From Kalmusia sp. IMI 367209 (Eukaryota > Ascomycota > Dothideomycetes > Pleosporales > Didymosphaeriaceae), in assembly GCA_027946365.1 (NCBI GenBank), contig JAPEUQ010000002.1, positions 1,364,001-1,428,000 of the forward strand: a stretch of DNA of 64,000 nucleotides, given 5' to 3'. Positions 11,381 through 23,071 of this stretch are shown piece after piece. Each line of letters begins with the position of its first letter. The first letter of the stretch is position 1. Below the pieces are notes generated by a model, which was not told the DNA's origin, did not search any database, and worked only from the letters and a program-made list of their open reading frames with translations. A program made the translations under genes and the position numbers.

Positions 11381-13276
11381 ATGCCGGTTGCGGCCTTTGG
11401 CTGGAGCGCAGGCGACATCGCAAAGGCCATCTCCATCCTAAATACGATCTATATTGCTCTCAAAGAAACAGGCGGTGCGGTCTCACAATACCAAGCCCTC
11501 AAAGCATCTATCCAAGGCTATATTCTGATTCTGGAGTACCTACAAACCCTCCAGCTAGAGAGTATTGATCAAAGCATTGTAAAGGCAGTGAATGCGTTGG
11601 GTGCTACGGCTCTCAAACACATTCTCAATTTTGAGAAAGAAATATGCAAGTATGACTCAGCTTTGGGTCACCATCCGACAAACATGAAGTTCTCCGCTAG
11701 AATTCGAAAGGCCCAGTACGCTTTGGGGGTGCCCAAGAGAGTGACGAAGCTACAGCAGGACCTAGAAATGCACTTGGGTCAGATCCATGTTATATTGGGA
11801 GACCGAAGGGCTGTAAGTATACAAGCGGAAACTAGTTAGGTGCGACATCAAGGTTGATCGTGGTTGCAGGAAACAAACCGGGCTTGTCATGGCTCAAATG
11901 AAAGCTACGCAAAACTTCCAAGATGCGATACGGAACGACATCCGAATTCAAACGCAAGAACTCGCGCAGCAGAAGCTAGCTCTATCTAAATTGGTAACCG
12001 ATGTAGCAAAATTGACACAGGTCGCATCTTCCTATGTCCCTTTGGGTGCTCTTGCTCCACACGCAATTGATGTAGCACCTGTTGATGCTCAGCAAATTCT
12101 GGACAGTCAATCAGCTGCTTTAGTATTTCGAAAGAAGCGCCCACCTGTGCCACATATAGATCAGTGTACAGCAATCGTCCGCAGACGTCGTCCGCAGACC
12201 GACAACTCTTCCGAACAACCTACCCGAGCTGCTAGACCAGAAGCCCTGCCCAAGCTAGAACTCCTGGAACATCTAAAAGAGACAAGCCATCAACTCCTCG
12301 CACTGTAGGCAATTTATACTTCTAGCTTCTTTCTGACATGATTTGCTTATAATCGGCAGGCTTTTACGGCTGACCGCAGATCTTGCAACTCTTGCCCGAT
12401 ACACCCTGTCTGTAGGCTATCTCCACCAATACTTCCCCGCTAATGATGTGTAGGTCTAACTTACCAAAGGTCTTGCGTATGCTTCGCATCTTCTGCATCT
12501 CTCTACCAAGGGGCTTTCAACTGCTCATCCAAGACAAGATTCATTTCGAGGATGTATTAGGTAGAGTCCACGCTCTACATTATGATATTTTCAAGCATTG
12601 GGAGGTCAGCTCCCTTTAGACATATTGTAGTGGTGACTTCGCTGATGGAACTCAAGGTGTTCGAGGCTTTTCTCAAAAAATCATTCCAAGATGAGAGAGG
12701 CAGCTATCTCATTGACCAAGACCGATTCTTGATCATCAACGCAGCTCGCGGTTCGGCCATCAGAAAACAGCCGTCAGACTGGAGTCGCTCAGTCTTGCCT
12801 GGCTCACGCATCGCCATGGCAGCAATCATCTATGCCAGCGTTAATTTGAAGCGTGAGCCCTGCCCATGGTGTGGCAAGCACCGCACCTCCGACAGGGGGC
12901 AAGCTACTTCTCCCTTCAAGCCCTTTTGGTATATCCCCTTCCTCATCTCTGGTGATATTTGATGTCTAACATATAGCGAAGCAACAACTGCGCTCAGGGA
13001 AAGTCCCAATTCCCATTTCCTAGACGAAGAAGCACTTATCGCTATTACGGTGGGCTTTATGATCGATCTATATACAGACGTGTATACACCGTCAGGCAGC
13101 CGGAATATCACCTCAACAAAGGCTGTTGCAGGGTCGAAAAGATCGCGAAAGACTTCGTTTCCGGATCGCTACAGTCCTTTGAGCAAGACATTGAATACGT
13201 CTGGTATTGCTGCCGTTGCCAACATGGGCCATATAGCATGCGGATACACTCCATTTGTTTCAATTGCCTGCCGTAG
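11381..13276 (+). CDS. Fungal coiled-coil protein with ubiquitin-like (ULD-type) and Cys-rich C-terminal domains
   Basis: Seven-exon model: 11381-11812, 11853-12304, 12360-12411, 12470-12604, 12657-12928, 12977-13049 and 13100-13276. All joins are in phase, totalling 530 residues. Several introns use AAG acceptors and two have clear CTAAC branch sites. The N-terminus (MPVAAFGWSAGDIAKAISIL) and helical part match a large family of fungal proteins that look like NLR or scaffold N-termini. The middle (IHFEDVLGRVHALHYDIFKH, then VFEAFLKKSF) is the DALGR/ubiquitin-like segment of that family. CPWCG and WYCCRCQHGPYSMRI near the end form a probable zinc-binding tail. Individual splice choices, especially the 40-nt first intron and the 13050-13099 intron, are inferred. 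Function unknown. A decayed first-exon copy lies upstream. Confidence 0.7.
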
Positions 13277-14293
13277 GCTGCTAGGCCTAATAACCTAAAT
13301 TGCGGAGTCCACAACATTCACGTAATACAACCCTACTATCGAAATTAATCTGTGCATTCATTTGCATTCATTGACGGCTAGCATTTCTTTTTCGGTTATT
13401 GGGACATAGATCCTAAAGCTAAAGTTTCAGTGGCATTTTAGCATTCAACAAACAGCTGGTTTCGACTCAACGAGCAGCTTATTAGATAACGAGGTCAGGC
13501 TAAGGCTCGCCTGTCGAAGCAAAATAGTGACATGAGTCAAAATAGCACAGATAGCGTACGCAACTTAGTAAATAGCAGCCATAAAATCTGCTATGTTTGA
13601 CTACCTATATTGAATACGTATACCTCCCTTGGTATTGCTTTTACGTAGTTCAACACCAGTATAGCACAGATAGTTAACCCTCTGGTAGCCGCTATCGTTG
13701 CCATCTAGAGCTTCCTCAGACTCTGCCTTCCCCTCTGCTGATCAACACGAGGCCCAAAGTGTGAAAACATGAGCAAGGACGCGCTGCAGACATCACATCC
13801 TCCTTCCACATCACAGACGAGTCTGGAACAACAACAGATAGCTTAGCTGCACTTCAGACTTCAAACAACGTCTGAGCCCATCTTTGTCACGGTTCACATG
13901 ATCAAGCCAGAGACAAGCGCGTGCATATCAAGCAATGTCGTGTATTCTTTTTGTTTAAAACGCAGTTACCACCATCTACGCAGCGCACTTAGCAATTCGC
14001 GGCGGGGCCCCACACAGCCCCTACAATCGTAGCAAAGGGCACCACCCAGCCCGTCCCAGCCGTCCATGCTCCCGGAACCCCACGTGTGAAGAAATATCTA
14101 CTATTACACTCGACAAACCATCTTTGACCCTATATCACTGCCACGATCACAGTGAGGTAGGATTGACAAAACAAACTCGAAGAGAAATAAAAAAATGACC
14201 AGGTCCTGAAATGCTGGATACAGACGCCTTGCGCAAAGATGGTGGTAGAAATCTGTAGTGGTACAAGGTAGAAAGGTGTGTCTATGGTAGGAA
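13277..14293. other. Intergenic region between convergent genes
   Basis: About 1 kb between the ULD-type gene and the 3' end of INO80. AT-rich first part, more mixed second part. I see no gene, RNA gene or obvious repeat. Confidence 0.55.
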
Positions 14294-17200
14294 TTAGACC
14301 TGGCCGTCGGCGACAGCAAGACGCTGCTTAGCCGTCTTCGCCTTCTTGGTCATGCCTTTGCGACGCTTGCCGCCTGGAGGTGCTTCCGCAGCCGAGAGGG
14401 GTGTCGCGGCACCGCTGGGCTTTTCGCTGGTATCGAAATTACCTTCGCCTGGGAAATAATTAGCATCGCAATAGGTGAGGTACAGATCAGTAAACTTACC
14501 TTCATGATACATGTCGTCCAGGCTAGCGGCCTCAGCCTTCTTCCGCTTACGCTTTTTGTTTGTCGGAGCGTTCTTCTCTGCCTCGGCGAGCTCAGCTTCT
14601 TTCTTCTCGATCTCAGCAGCCTGCTCGTCGTCTGCAAGCCACATCGCGATATCCTTGGTACGGTTCTCGCGAGATCGAGTATTGAAGTCGACTTGGGCGC
14701 CGGCTCCACCAGAGATGACGACGCGTTGCACCTCTTCTTTCTGCAAGGCACGCTTCCGGATACGTTCTTCAATCGTGCCACGCGTGATGAGGCGATAGAC
14801 AGTGACTTGCCTAGTCTGACCAAGACGATGAGCACGATCCATAGCTTGGGAGTCAATGGTTGGATTCCAATCCGAGTCGTAGAATATGACAGTATCAGCA
14901 GACGTCAAGTTAATGCCTAACCCACCAGCGCGGGTAGACAGCAGGAAGATGAAGTATGAGTCATCGCTCTGGAAATGTGCGACAGTATCTCGACGATCTT
15001 CGAGCTTCGTTGAACCGTCCAATCGACAATACTTGTAGTTTCGATATGTTAGATATTCCTCTACCAGATCGATCATTTTCGTCATCTGGAAGTAAAGCAA
15101 GACACGGTGACCGTTCGCCTTGAGTTCCTTTAAAAGTGCATCTAGCTTGGCAAGCTTGCCAGAGTCTGTGACAAAGCGTTGCATAGACGGTACGTCTATG
15201 TGCGTGAACCGTGCCCGGGTATTTGTCGGTGAGGGGAGCTTGCTGGCTAGAGAGAGAGCAGTCGTATCGGCCTTTGACTCTAGGAGAGTTTGCTCAGTCA
15301 TGGCGGAGAAACCATACAGAGCATTTCGCATCGGTACGTTAAAGAATGTATTCTGCTTCTCCGCAATGATACTCTGACTGGAGCAGTATAATTCAACAGG
15401 AGGGGCAGCGACGGCAGGCTTCGCACATCGTTCTATAATGTTGAGGCCCGTGTTCTCGAACGCTGCTTGTGATACATTGAGAAGATTCCGCATGTGACCC
15501 TCTGCGGTAATTTCAGCAAGTGGAACTCGGTCCTGCCGCTCGACGATATTGAGCATCGAATGTTTGGGAACGTATGCGCTATTGGCCTCGTCATAGAGGA
15601 TGGCGAATCGGGATAGGCGCTCAGGCTGATCACAAAGGTCGATGGCGCGCTGGAACATATCTTTTCTTGCAATTTTTGAGGCCTCGTTAGCTGAGACGTT
15701 CGCCAACCGAAGCCAAGAGAATGCGCCATCCTCTTTGGAAGATTGGTTCATGTGTTCCTGGTTCCAGATATTCATCAAGTTGTACAGATAATGCCCGTTG
15801 AACCCAGCCTTGGGGTTCTCTGCGCCAGCAACGTCGAGACGACCGCCATTTCGGCAGATTAGGCGCGGTAGGCGGTACTCGATCAAATTGCGCGTGGAAT
15901 ATCCAACACTAACATTTTGACCCTCACGCATGAAAGACGCGGTCTCAGCATAGTATGTGAAGGCAAATGGCGACCAGGTATCGGCCCGTTCGAAAAGATC
16001 CGGGTGATTGCAGACCTTGCGGAATTGCATAACGAGATTCATCAGCGTAGCACTGTCCTGCTCGTCTCCAACCGCTTTCTCGACAAGATCCATCAGGCTG
16101 ATCTTGTTTCGAAGATTGGTATAGTACGCTCGTTGTCGGTATGTCAGATCGCAGAAGACATCCAACTCAATCTTGTCGCCAAGTTCTTTCTGCACGTGCT
16201 TCTTGACACGTCGCAACATGAAAGGCTTCAAAATCATATGCAAACGCTTCAACTGGTCCTCGTTGAGCTTTGTGTTACTCTGCGCATGACTCTCGATATC
16301 CTTGGAAAACCAGTCGCTAAACTCGTCATGGGAGTCGAACAAGCTCGGCATGATGAAATGCAAAAGTGCCCAGAGTTCTTGCATATTGTTCTGGATGGGA
16401 GTTCCGGTGAGAAGGAGGCGATTACGGGTGTGGAAGCCCAACAGACTCTTCCATCGGGAGCTCTGGGATGACTTGATGGCCTGAGCCTCGTCGAGAATCA
16501 TGTACTGCCAGCGCATCTTTTGGAAGTATTGGGCGTCCTGGACAACCAGTTGGTAGGAAGTGACGAGAACGTGCATGGGCGAGTCTCGGCTGTACACGAG
16601 ATTTTTCCTGTCCCAGAACTTTCGCAGGATCTTTCGGTCTCCTGCAGTTCCCCAATACGGAATGACCTTGAATTCCGGAACGAACTTGGCAATCTCTTGT
16701 TGCCAGTTGTGCAACGTAGATGCAGGTGCAATGACTAAGAAGGGACCCCAGTAGTTGTGCTTTTCTGCAAGATAAGCCATGACAGAGATCGACTGGACGG
16801 TCTTTCCAAGACCCATCTCATCGGCCAGAATACCATTGATGCCCTGCTCGTATAGGTTGACAAGCCAGTTTAGACCCTTGAGCTGGTACTCCTTTAGAGT
16901 GCAGTTGAGTAATTTCGGCTGAGGGATGAAGTCTTTCGCGTCTTGGAGACCCGAAGGGTTCTGGAAGTTCAACTCGCCTTCGTCCATGTTCTCGTCGCTA
17001 CCGGTGTCGTTGAACGCGCGAGCTCGGTCTTGAGCTTCTTTGACAGCATGTTGAGCGTTGGCGATCGCAGCGGCCTCTAGTGCACTCTCGTCTTCGTTGT
17101 CGAAATCAAGGTCTTTGAAGTTGGTAACCTTTGCGCCAGGCGCGGTGCTATTCGGCACATCGATCGCGGGGCCAGCCGCCGGAGCGGCGGCGTCAGCAGC

Positions 17201-19478
17201 AGCATCCTTATCGTCGGTAGATCTCTCAATCTCCTCCGTTTTGGCCTTCTTGCCGATGAAATGCGAATACAGTTCTGTTTGCTGGATAAGGAAGTTGAGT
17301 TTCCTCTTCTGGCGATTGGATTCCTTCTCCGCTTCAGCTTTCTTCGCATTCTCCAATTCTGCTCGCTCAGCCATTTTGCGCTGGTCACGCTCGTCTCGCT
17401 CGTTCCTCTTCCAGAATCCAAGCATTTCTCGCATACTTCGCTTCGCCCTGGCCTGCACATCCTTCATACTCTTGTTGGTGCGCATCTGCCATCGTCGGGC
17501 TTCCTTGGACGCCAGCTGCGCAGTCTTGCGAAGGTTCGACTGTTTGGTAGCTAGTGAATTGTCTTTAATGCGGAATACCTTGGGAACATCCTTCTTCCCA
17601 ATGTCTTTCCAGATCTGATTGTAGAGATTCTGATATGCTTGAGAGTTATACGATGTCAAAGTGATTGGGCCCAGATCCTCCGTCACACTTCGGCTCTTCA
17701 ATGCTTCAAGGCGGGCCTCTTCTCGGGGGGCAATGGGAGGGAGATCGTCTCCACGGTCGAGAGCAGCCTGCCCGGCAGCGGCGGCATCCTTCTCTGCCTG
17801 TTTTTGCTCCTTGCTCTTTTTGAGACGGCCTCCTGATCGCGCTCCCTTTCGCTTCCCACCTAAGAGTTCGTCGGACGCCTGGAAAGAGCTCATTGTGCCA
17901 CCCTCAAAGTTGGGCGCGTGAGGAGTGACCTCTCGGAAGTCCTTACTGGGGGCATTGCCTTGGAGCAGTTGGCTGGTGGTCTTTGCCTTCCGCTCTGCCT
18001 TGAGAGCCTCACGAAGGTGTTTTTCCTTCTCTTCTTCGTTCTCCGCTTCGTTGGCTCGAGCCAGGGCTTCGGCGCGTTTGGTCTCCTCGTTCTGTATCGT
18101 CTTCTCCCGCCGCCGCTTCCGCTGCATATCTTTCTTACGCTCTTTCTCTTCTGCAATCTCCTGGTTCTGAACTTGTTGCCAGGCTGCCGCTTCATGTTCA
18201 ATGCTGTATTTCTGCTTAGCCGAGTCTCGATGAGCGCTGATTACATCGTAGAAGCTTCCTAAGGTGGCATTGCGCCGCCGCTATAGATGTCAGTAAAGGC
18301 GAAGAGATATGGCGAAGTCGTGAGCTTACCTTGCGTTTACTAGCTTCGGCGGTGTCCAAGTCTAGTGTGCGCTTGCGAATCTGCAAGTCGTACGCTTCTT
18401 TTTCCCGTTCATGATCTATGCCATGGACTTCGACTTCCTTCATCTCGGTCGTCTCGATGCGAGTCAACTCCATTTCGACTTCGAGTTCGTCCGGGGCTGG
18501 CAGCTCACGGGGCACAAGGCGCGACGGTGGAGGTACGCTGCCAACGGGCGGCATACTCTCGTAAGTTAACCCTCGGTGCACGCGTGTCTCGTCTGCGTAT
18601 GGGAGATCGGCGGGGGCTGGCGACGGCAATGCCTCTTGCTTCACGAAGAGCGGGTTGGGTGGAGGTTTAGGGAACGCGCGGGTGTCGGTCATTGGAGGTA
18701 GCTGCTGAGGTTTTGAAGGAGGAGCGGGGTCGGCGCCGGAATCCATGATACTTGATAGCGACATGGGGTCTCGCTTTGGAGCGGGTGGAGGCACCTATTC
18801 ATACTATCATCAGCGATTGCGTCACGAAAAGAAGCGCGTCTGCACTCACCTCGTCCTTCACGGACGATCTCCGCTCATATTGTGGTGGCTGCACGGCGCC
18901 GCGATTCATCGACTGGTACACGGTCGGAGACACGGGCGAGTGAGACATTGCCTCCATGTTGGCGGCGATATGGCCGTGCGAGGCCGGGCGCTGCAGTGGT
19001 GAGTGGTGCGCGAAGGAGGCGGCAACAGGCGACCGATAGGGATTGTTGTACGGGCTCCCTGGCGGGCGAGCCTCCTGGTAGGCGTGCGAGTCTCGAGCCT
19101 GTTGAGGTGAGGTTAGCTCCGCATGTATGCATACATAAATTTCTCAAATGGCGACGGGGTGCAAGAAGGCGGAGGTGCGGAGGTGCGGAGATGGGTACCT
19201 GTGATGGATAGTGACCGTCGTAGCGCGCAGCAGGAGCGGGAGGCTGTCCTACGCCATGGTCTGAGGTTGGGTCGTAGTAGGAAGATTTGGGAGCCGTGTA
19301 GAGGGCCGTGCTGAGCGGCGGGAGCTCGGTGGTGGCAGGCGACGCGGGCGCGCGGTGTTGATGGGGGAGTTGAAACTGGGGGATGAAGGGCGGGCGTGGT
19401 GGGCGAGGTCAGAGGGCGAGCGGTGCTAAGAGGTGTTTGCGTGGTTGGTCTCTGGTAAGCTGGCTCCCCTGGCTGCAT
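14294..19478 (-). CDS. INO80: INO80 chromatin-remodelling ATPase
   Basis: Swi2/Snf2-family motor of the INO80 complex, which slides and edits nucleosomes at promoters, forks and breaks. Well-supported exons, in transcript order: 19098-18850, 18794-18330, 18280-14500 and 14448-14294, about 1,550 codons. The last intron (14499-14449, 51 nt, GTAAGT...CAG) is in frame without stops and easily missed. Visible parts: a Lys/Glu-rich DBINO-like region; Walker A in [18 protein letters not shown]; Walker B-type LDEAQAIKS; a long insertion between the helicase lobes as in INO80; and the helicase C motif [20 protein letters not shown]. The upstream exon ends at 19199 ([10 protein letters not shown]). Its frame meets a TGA before any ATG, while the ATG at 19478 ([14 protein letters not shown]) is in another frame. 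The true N-terminus is therefore unresolved and 19478 is provisional. It diverges from BRX1. Confidence 0.93.
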
Positions 19479-20463
19479 TCTGTCTCGCGTGAAGCGCTCG
19501 CGCTCCTCGTCCTCAACCGAGCTTCGCGGACCGCGGAACATCAAGACTGCGCAGCGGGCGATTGGGGGCGCGCCGGCTACTCCATGGGCAAGGGGCCACA
19601 GGCAGAGCCGGCGAGCGCAGAGGAGCAACGGAGACGGCGGCGGCGGCTCCTCGAGATGGGCGACGGCTGCAGTGGGAGTTGCCTGCCGGGTGGGCGCAGA
19701 CGAGATGGCGATGCAGACACGCGGTCGAGATGCGCCGGTGATGGAGCGGGCAGCCGAGATGGGCGATGGGGGATGGGGAGGGAAGAGGATGGAGGCGCAA
19801 AGCCAGCAGACGGGTGCAGATGGTGGGGAGTCTGTTGCCAGCCCTTCTCGTTATTCGGTCTCCTAACAAAGCGTGAACCCGGTCTGGGTGCGCTCGTCGA
19901 CGAGTGTGGATTCACCAATAACTGTGTTCCCCGGCGCACTGGCAGGGCCCAGCGCGTCCTGTTCATGTATTCTACCCGCGATGCTGGACCGTCTGACGGC
20001 TCGCCGGGGGGCGTGATGGGTCTCTGCCGCGCAGCCCAGCAGTTGCGTTTTCCTGCCTCGACTGCTGAATGCCGCCCGGTCCCAAGTTCATCACTCGCAG
20101 CCTCAGAGCTCGGCTAAACCATCCCAAAAGGGAGCGCCCGCACACCCTCCCGGCCCTGCGTCTCTCGCTGCTCTCCAGCATGCCCGCCTGCGAAATGGAA
20201 ACGATCAAAGTCTGCGAATGCCCCGTCTGCGGACATGCGCGCATCGTCACACTGGAGCTGGACGGACTGTCCTGGCCCAGTGTGCTGCCATGCACGCCAT
20301 GCCATTGGCTGACGCACCCTCAAGACAAGTGACGGAAGGGCCCCATACTGGGACCCCCTGTCCGTGGCCCGTGCGTTGCGCTAGTCATCGCGCCTGCATC
20401 TCGAACAAAACTTTTGGATGCGGCAGCAAATTCGCATCACGGCCACAGCGCACCACCCTCACC
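19479..20463. other. Divergent INO80/BRX1 promoter region
   Basis: GC-rich DNA whose frames look non-coding despite length. It probably contains the INO80 5' UTR, possibly with an upstream exon that would repair the INO80 start. GTCATCGC at 20384-20391 is one mismatch from a PAC element for BRX1. Confidence 0.5.
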
Positions 20464-21488
20464 ATGGCAGCCGTATACAAGACCCTGTCGGCGACGAGCG
20501 CCACCGAGAAGGAGCCTGGAGAGCGCAAAAATCGCCAGCGTGTGCTCATCCTGGTATGCCGCTGCTCTTCCCTACCAAGAACGTGCTGACCCGCCGTAGA
20601 GCTCGCGAGGTGTGACATATAGACACCGGCACTTGCTGCAGGATCTTTATTCGTTGATGTAGGTCGCAAAACTTGGAATTTGATTCATGAACGTTGACTT
20701 GCTGCAGGCCCCACAGCAGGAAAGAGGCAAAACTGGACACCAAGACTAAACTGTATCAACTCAACGAACTCGCAGAACTCTACAACTGCAACAATGTCCT
20801 CTTCTTCGAAGCCCGGAAAGGCCAGGATTTGTATGCCTGGATGAGCAAGGCGCCCAACGGCCCCACCGTGAAGATGCATCTGCAGAATCTGCACACCATG
20901 GAGGAGCTCAACTTCATCGGCAACTGTCTCAAGGGATCGCGGCCTGTGCTCTCGTTTGACGCCCAATTCGAAAAGCAAGCACACACGCGCCTCATCAAGG
21001 AGCTTCTCACCCAAATCTTCGGCGTGCCCAAGACCTCGCGCAAGGTCAAGCCGTTCGTCGACCACGTGATGGCCTTTACCCTAGCCGATGGCAAGATCTG
21101 GGTGCGCGTGTACCAGATCAATGAATCTGAGCCTGGCAAGAAGAAAATTCCTGCAGACGGAGAAGAGATGGACGTGAATCCAGCGCCCAAGAAGAAAGGA
21201 AAGACGGAATTCGACGTGCAGTTGGTAGAGATCGGTCCCCGATTCGTTCTGACCCCGATTGTCATTCAGGAGTCCAGCTTCGGCGGCCCCATCATCTACG
21301 AGAACAAGGAATTCGTTTCACCAAACCAGATCAGATCCGACCTGAGGAGAGCCAAGGCCGGCAAGTACAACAGGCGGACAGAGGCCATAAAGGACAACAA
21401 GATCAAGCGCGGAGACCTAGGACTTACGAGCCACGGTGGCCGGAAGAAGGCAAAGGATCCTTTGAGTGACTCGGTACTTTTCGCGTAG
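20464..21488 (+). CDS. BRX1: Ribosome biogenesis protein Brx1 (Brix domain)
   Basis: Nucleolar factor needed for 60S subunit assembly; it works with Ebp2 in early pre-60S particles. Exons 20464-20553, 20600-20658 and 20708-21488 give 309 residues, close to the yeast length. The start ATG (MAAVYKTLSATSATEKEPGE) leads into NRQRVLILSSRGVTYRHRHL, the beginning of the Brix domain. The rest of the Brix fold is easy to follow: LYNCNNVLFFEARKGQDLY, SKAPNGPTVKMHLQNLHTM and GNCLKGSRPVLSFD. The C-terminus is basic with AGKYNRRTEA and KKAKDPLSD. Both introns are about 45-50 nt with canonical borders and fall in the first 60 codons, as is common in fungal housekeeping genes. The gene diverges from INO80. 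Confidence 0.96.
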
Positions 21489-21743
21489 GGACTGGTCCTT
21501 TTTGAGGCGTAGCAGGCGTTTTGGGGCGTGGATAATGCCCAAGCATCTAGAGGATGGGCGCAACTTGCCAAATGTGTTTGAGTTCAAAAGCAAAGCATTT
21601 GTACCTCTACTGTATTCAGATAGACGTACCAGACAGAGACAAAGTTTCTAGGCTCATGCGGTGTCGAGTCATCCTCGGATGATCAACAATACACGCCAGG
21701 GCTATCTCTAAACCTTTGTCTCGTGGCTGTACGATGATACCCA

Positions 21744-22587
21744 TTAATATAGAGACACGCCTCTCGTTTCAGCCATGTCTTCTTCCAGAGTTTTTGCATA
21801 CGTTTCACTCACGCCCGTTACCCTTGCTTTGCGGACCCCATATAGTCCTTTGAACGGGTCGAGAACCGTCTGCGACGTGGAGTAATTCTGCACGTCCTGA
21901 ACGCGGTGCACCCTCCCACTTGGAAAGCGAACGCGACTGATCGCTCCGTCTATCAAATGGACGTGCAGTCGATGCAGGCTAGGAACGACACTGAGCAGAT
22001 CTACCAGCTCTTGCACTCTACTCCGGATACCAGCCGTGAGGCCTCGTCCGCCACAATTATACTTGATCATTCCTGTGTAGTCATCCACGTGCTCTACATT
22101 GACAATATAATTCTTGATCTTTAACAGGTTCCTCTGGGAGAAATGATCCAGGAGGTTGTACGACCGGCCTGGCGTGAGATTGTTTGCCGTGCGCCAGCGC
22201 TGACGGAATCTTATACTATCGAAAGCGACGTCCACAACGAATATATTGTCGCCGTACAACATGTCGACACACTCATCGTGGATTTGGTGGCATGTCGCAA
22301 GGAGAGAGGTACATCCCAAACGCCATACAATCTCATTGCCAACTTCGCGATCGGACCTTGGGAGGGTCTTTTTGCATTTTCCAGGCTCCATTGCTATTGG
22401 GTGTCTCGCGGACGAGGGTCAAGTTGTATTCCGTCCGTGGTACAGTGTCACCATTGCCGCGCTGGAAGCGTACGTCGAATAGTTCTGTGTGGGGTAACAC
22501 ATAGTGGTATATCAATGCGCGTAATTCCAAAGGTAGGCGTAAAAAGGGTGGGTTTTGTGTGGATGAATAGGGCTTCAATGAGTGCAT
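21744..22587 (-). CDS. LPxELR-type fungal protein (DUF7730/2EXR-like)
   Basis: Two exons, 22587-22452 and 22393-21744, joined over a 58-nt intron (donor GTGACA, acceptor AATAG, branch-like CTTGAC), give 261 residues. I start at the ATG MHSLKPYSSTQNPPFLRLPL because the longer frame begins only at TTG. The signature PFLRLPLELRALIYHYVLPH, followed by SLLATCHQIHDECVDMLYGD, is typical of a very large family of fungal proteins with an F-box-like N-terminal fold and unknown role. The remaining part is mixed helix and strand without recognisable catalytic residues. Reading the two halves in different frames first suggested a break, but the splice restores one product. Function is not known. Confidence 0.72.
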
Positions 22588-23071
22588 TGTGCCTGCAATG
22601 CCTGTCCGAATTGATAAAAGTTGCGCGTTGTATTTATTCAAAGCTACACCCGGGCATGAGCTTGGTCATCGCATGACCCCAGAGAGGAAAGGCGGGGCGG
22701 ATTGGGCCTGGGCACGGCTTCCTTGGCGCGTTGCTCACTTAAATACAACAGACGCGGTGACTCCTTTACTCTCCACCACCCGACATGATAGACAATACTA
22801 CACCCAGCCCCTTTTGGGTTGGCATTCGCTCCCACCGATCACTCTGAGCATGCCTCACTTCCTTTCTATAGCCCCAACGGAGGGGTCCGTATCATTTGAG
22901 CCCTTCTCCTTCTCCGTGTCGGCGACGAAGCAACAGTCATTCGAAGAAGACAGCTTTGCGCCGATCCAACCTCATAATACAATCTGATACAACCAAAACG
23001 ATTCAATTGAAGGAATAAGCAACAGGAGGAGGGTTCATTTTCACTACGTCCCAGTTCCCATCACCGCCAAA
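22588..23071. other. Divergent promoter region
   Basis: Lies between the minus-strand LPxELR gene and the plus-strand F-box gene. No gene recognised. It must contain both promoters; an A/T-rich TTAAATAC near 22739 is the only TATA-like stretch I noticed. Confidence 0.5.

Noticed and set aside
12412..12469. Apparent frameshift inside the ULD-type gene
   Set aside because: Resolved by a 58-nt GTAGGC...AAG intron with a CTAAC branch site in matching phase.
19577..19966. Minus-strand frame upstream of INO80 as its N-terminus
   Set aside because: Its residues are unlike INO80 and it does not connect in frame; probably 5' UTR or promoter.
22394..22451. Apparent frameshift in the LPxELR-type gene
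   Set aside because: Resolved by a 58-nt GTGACA...TAG intron that keeps the frame.
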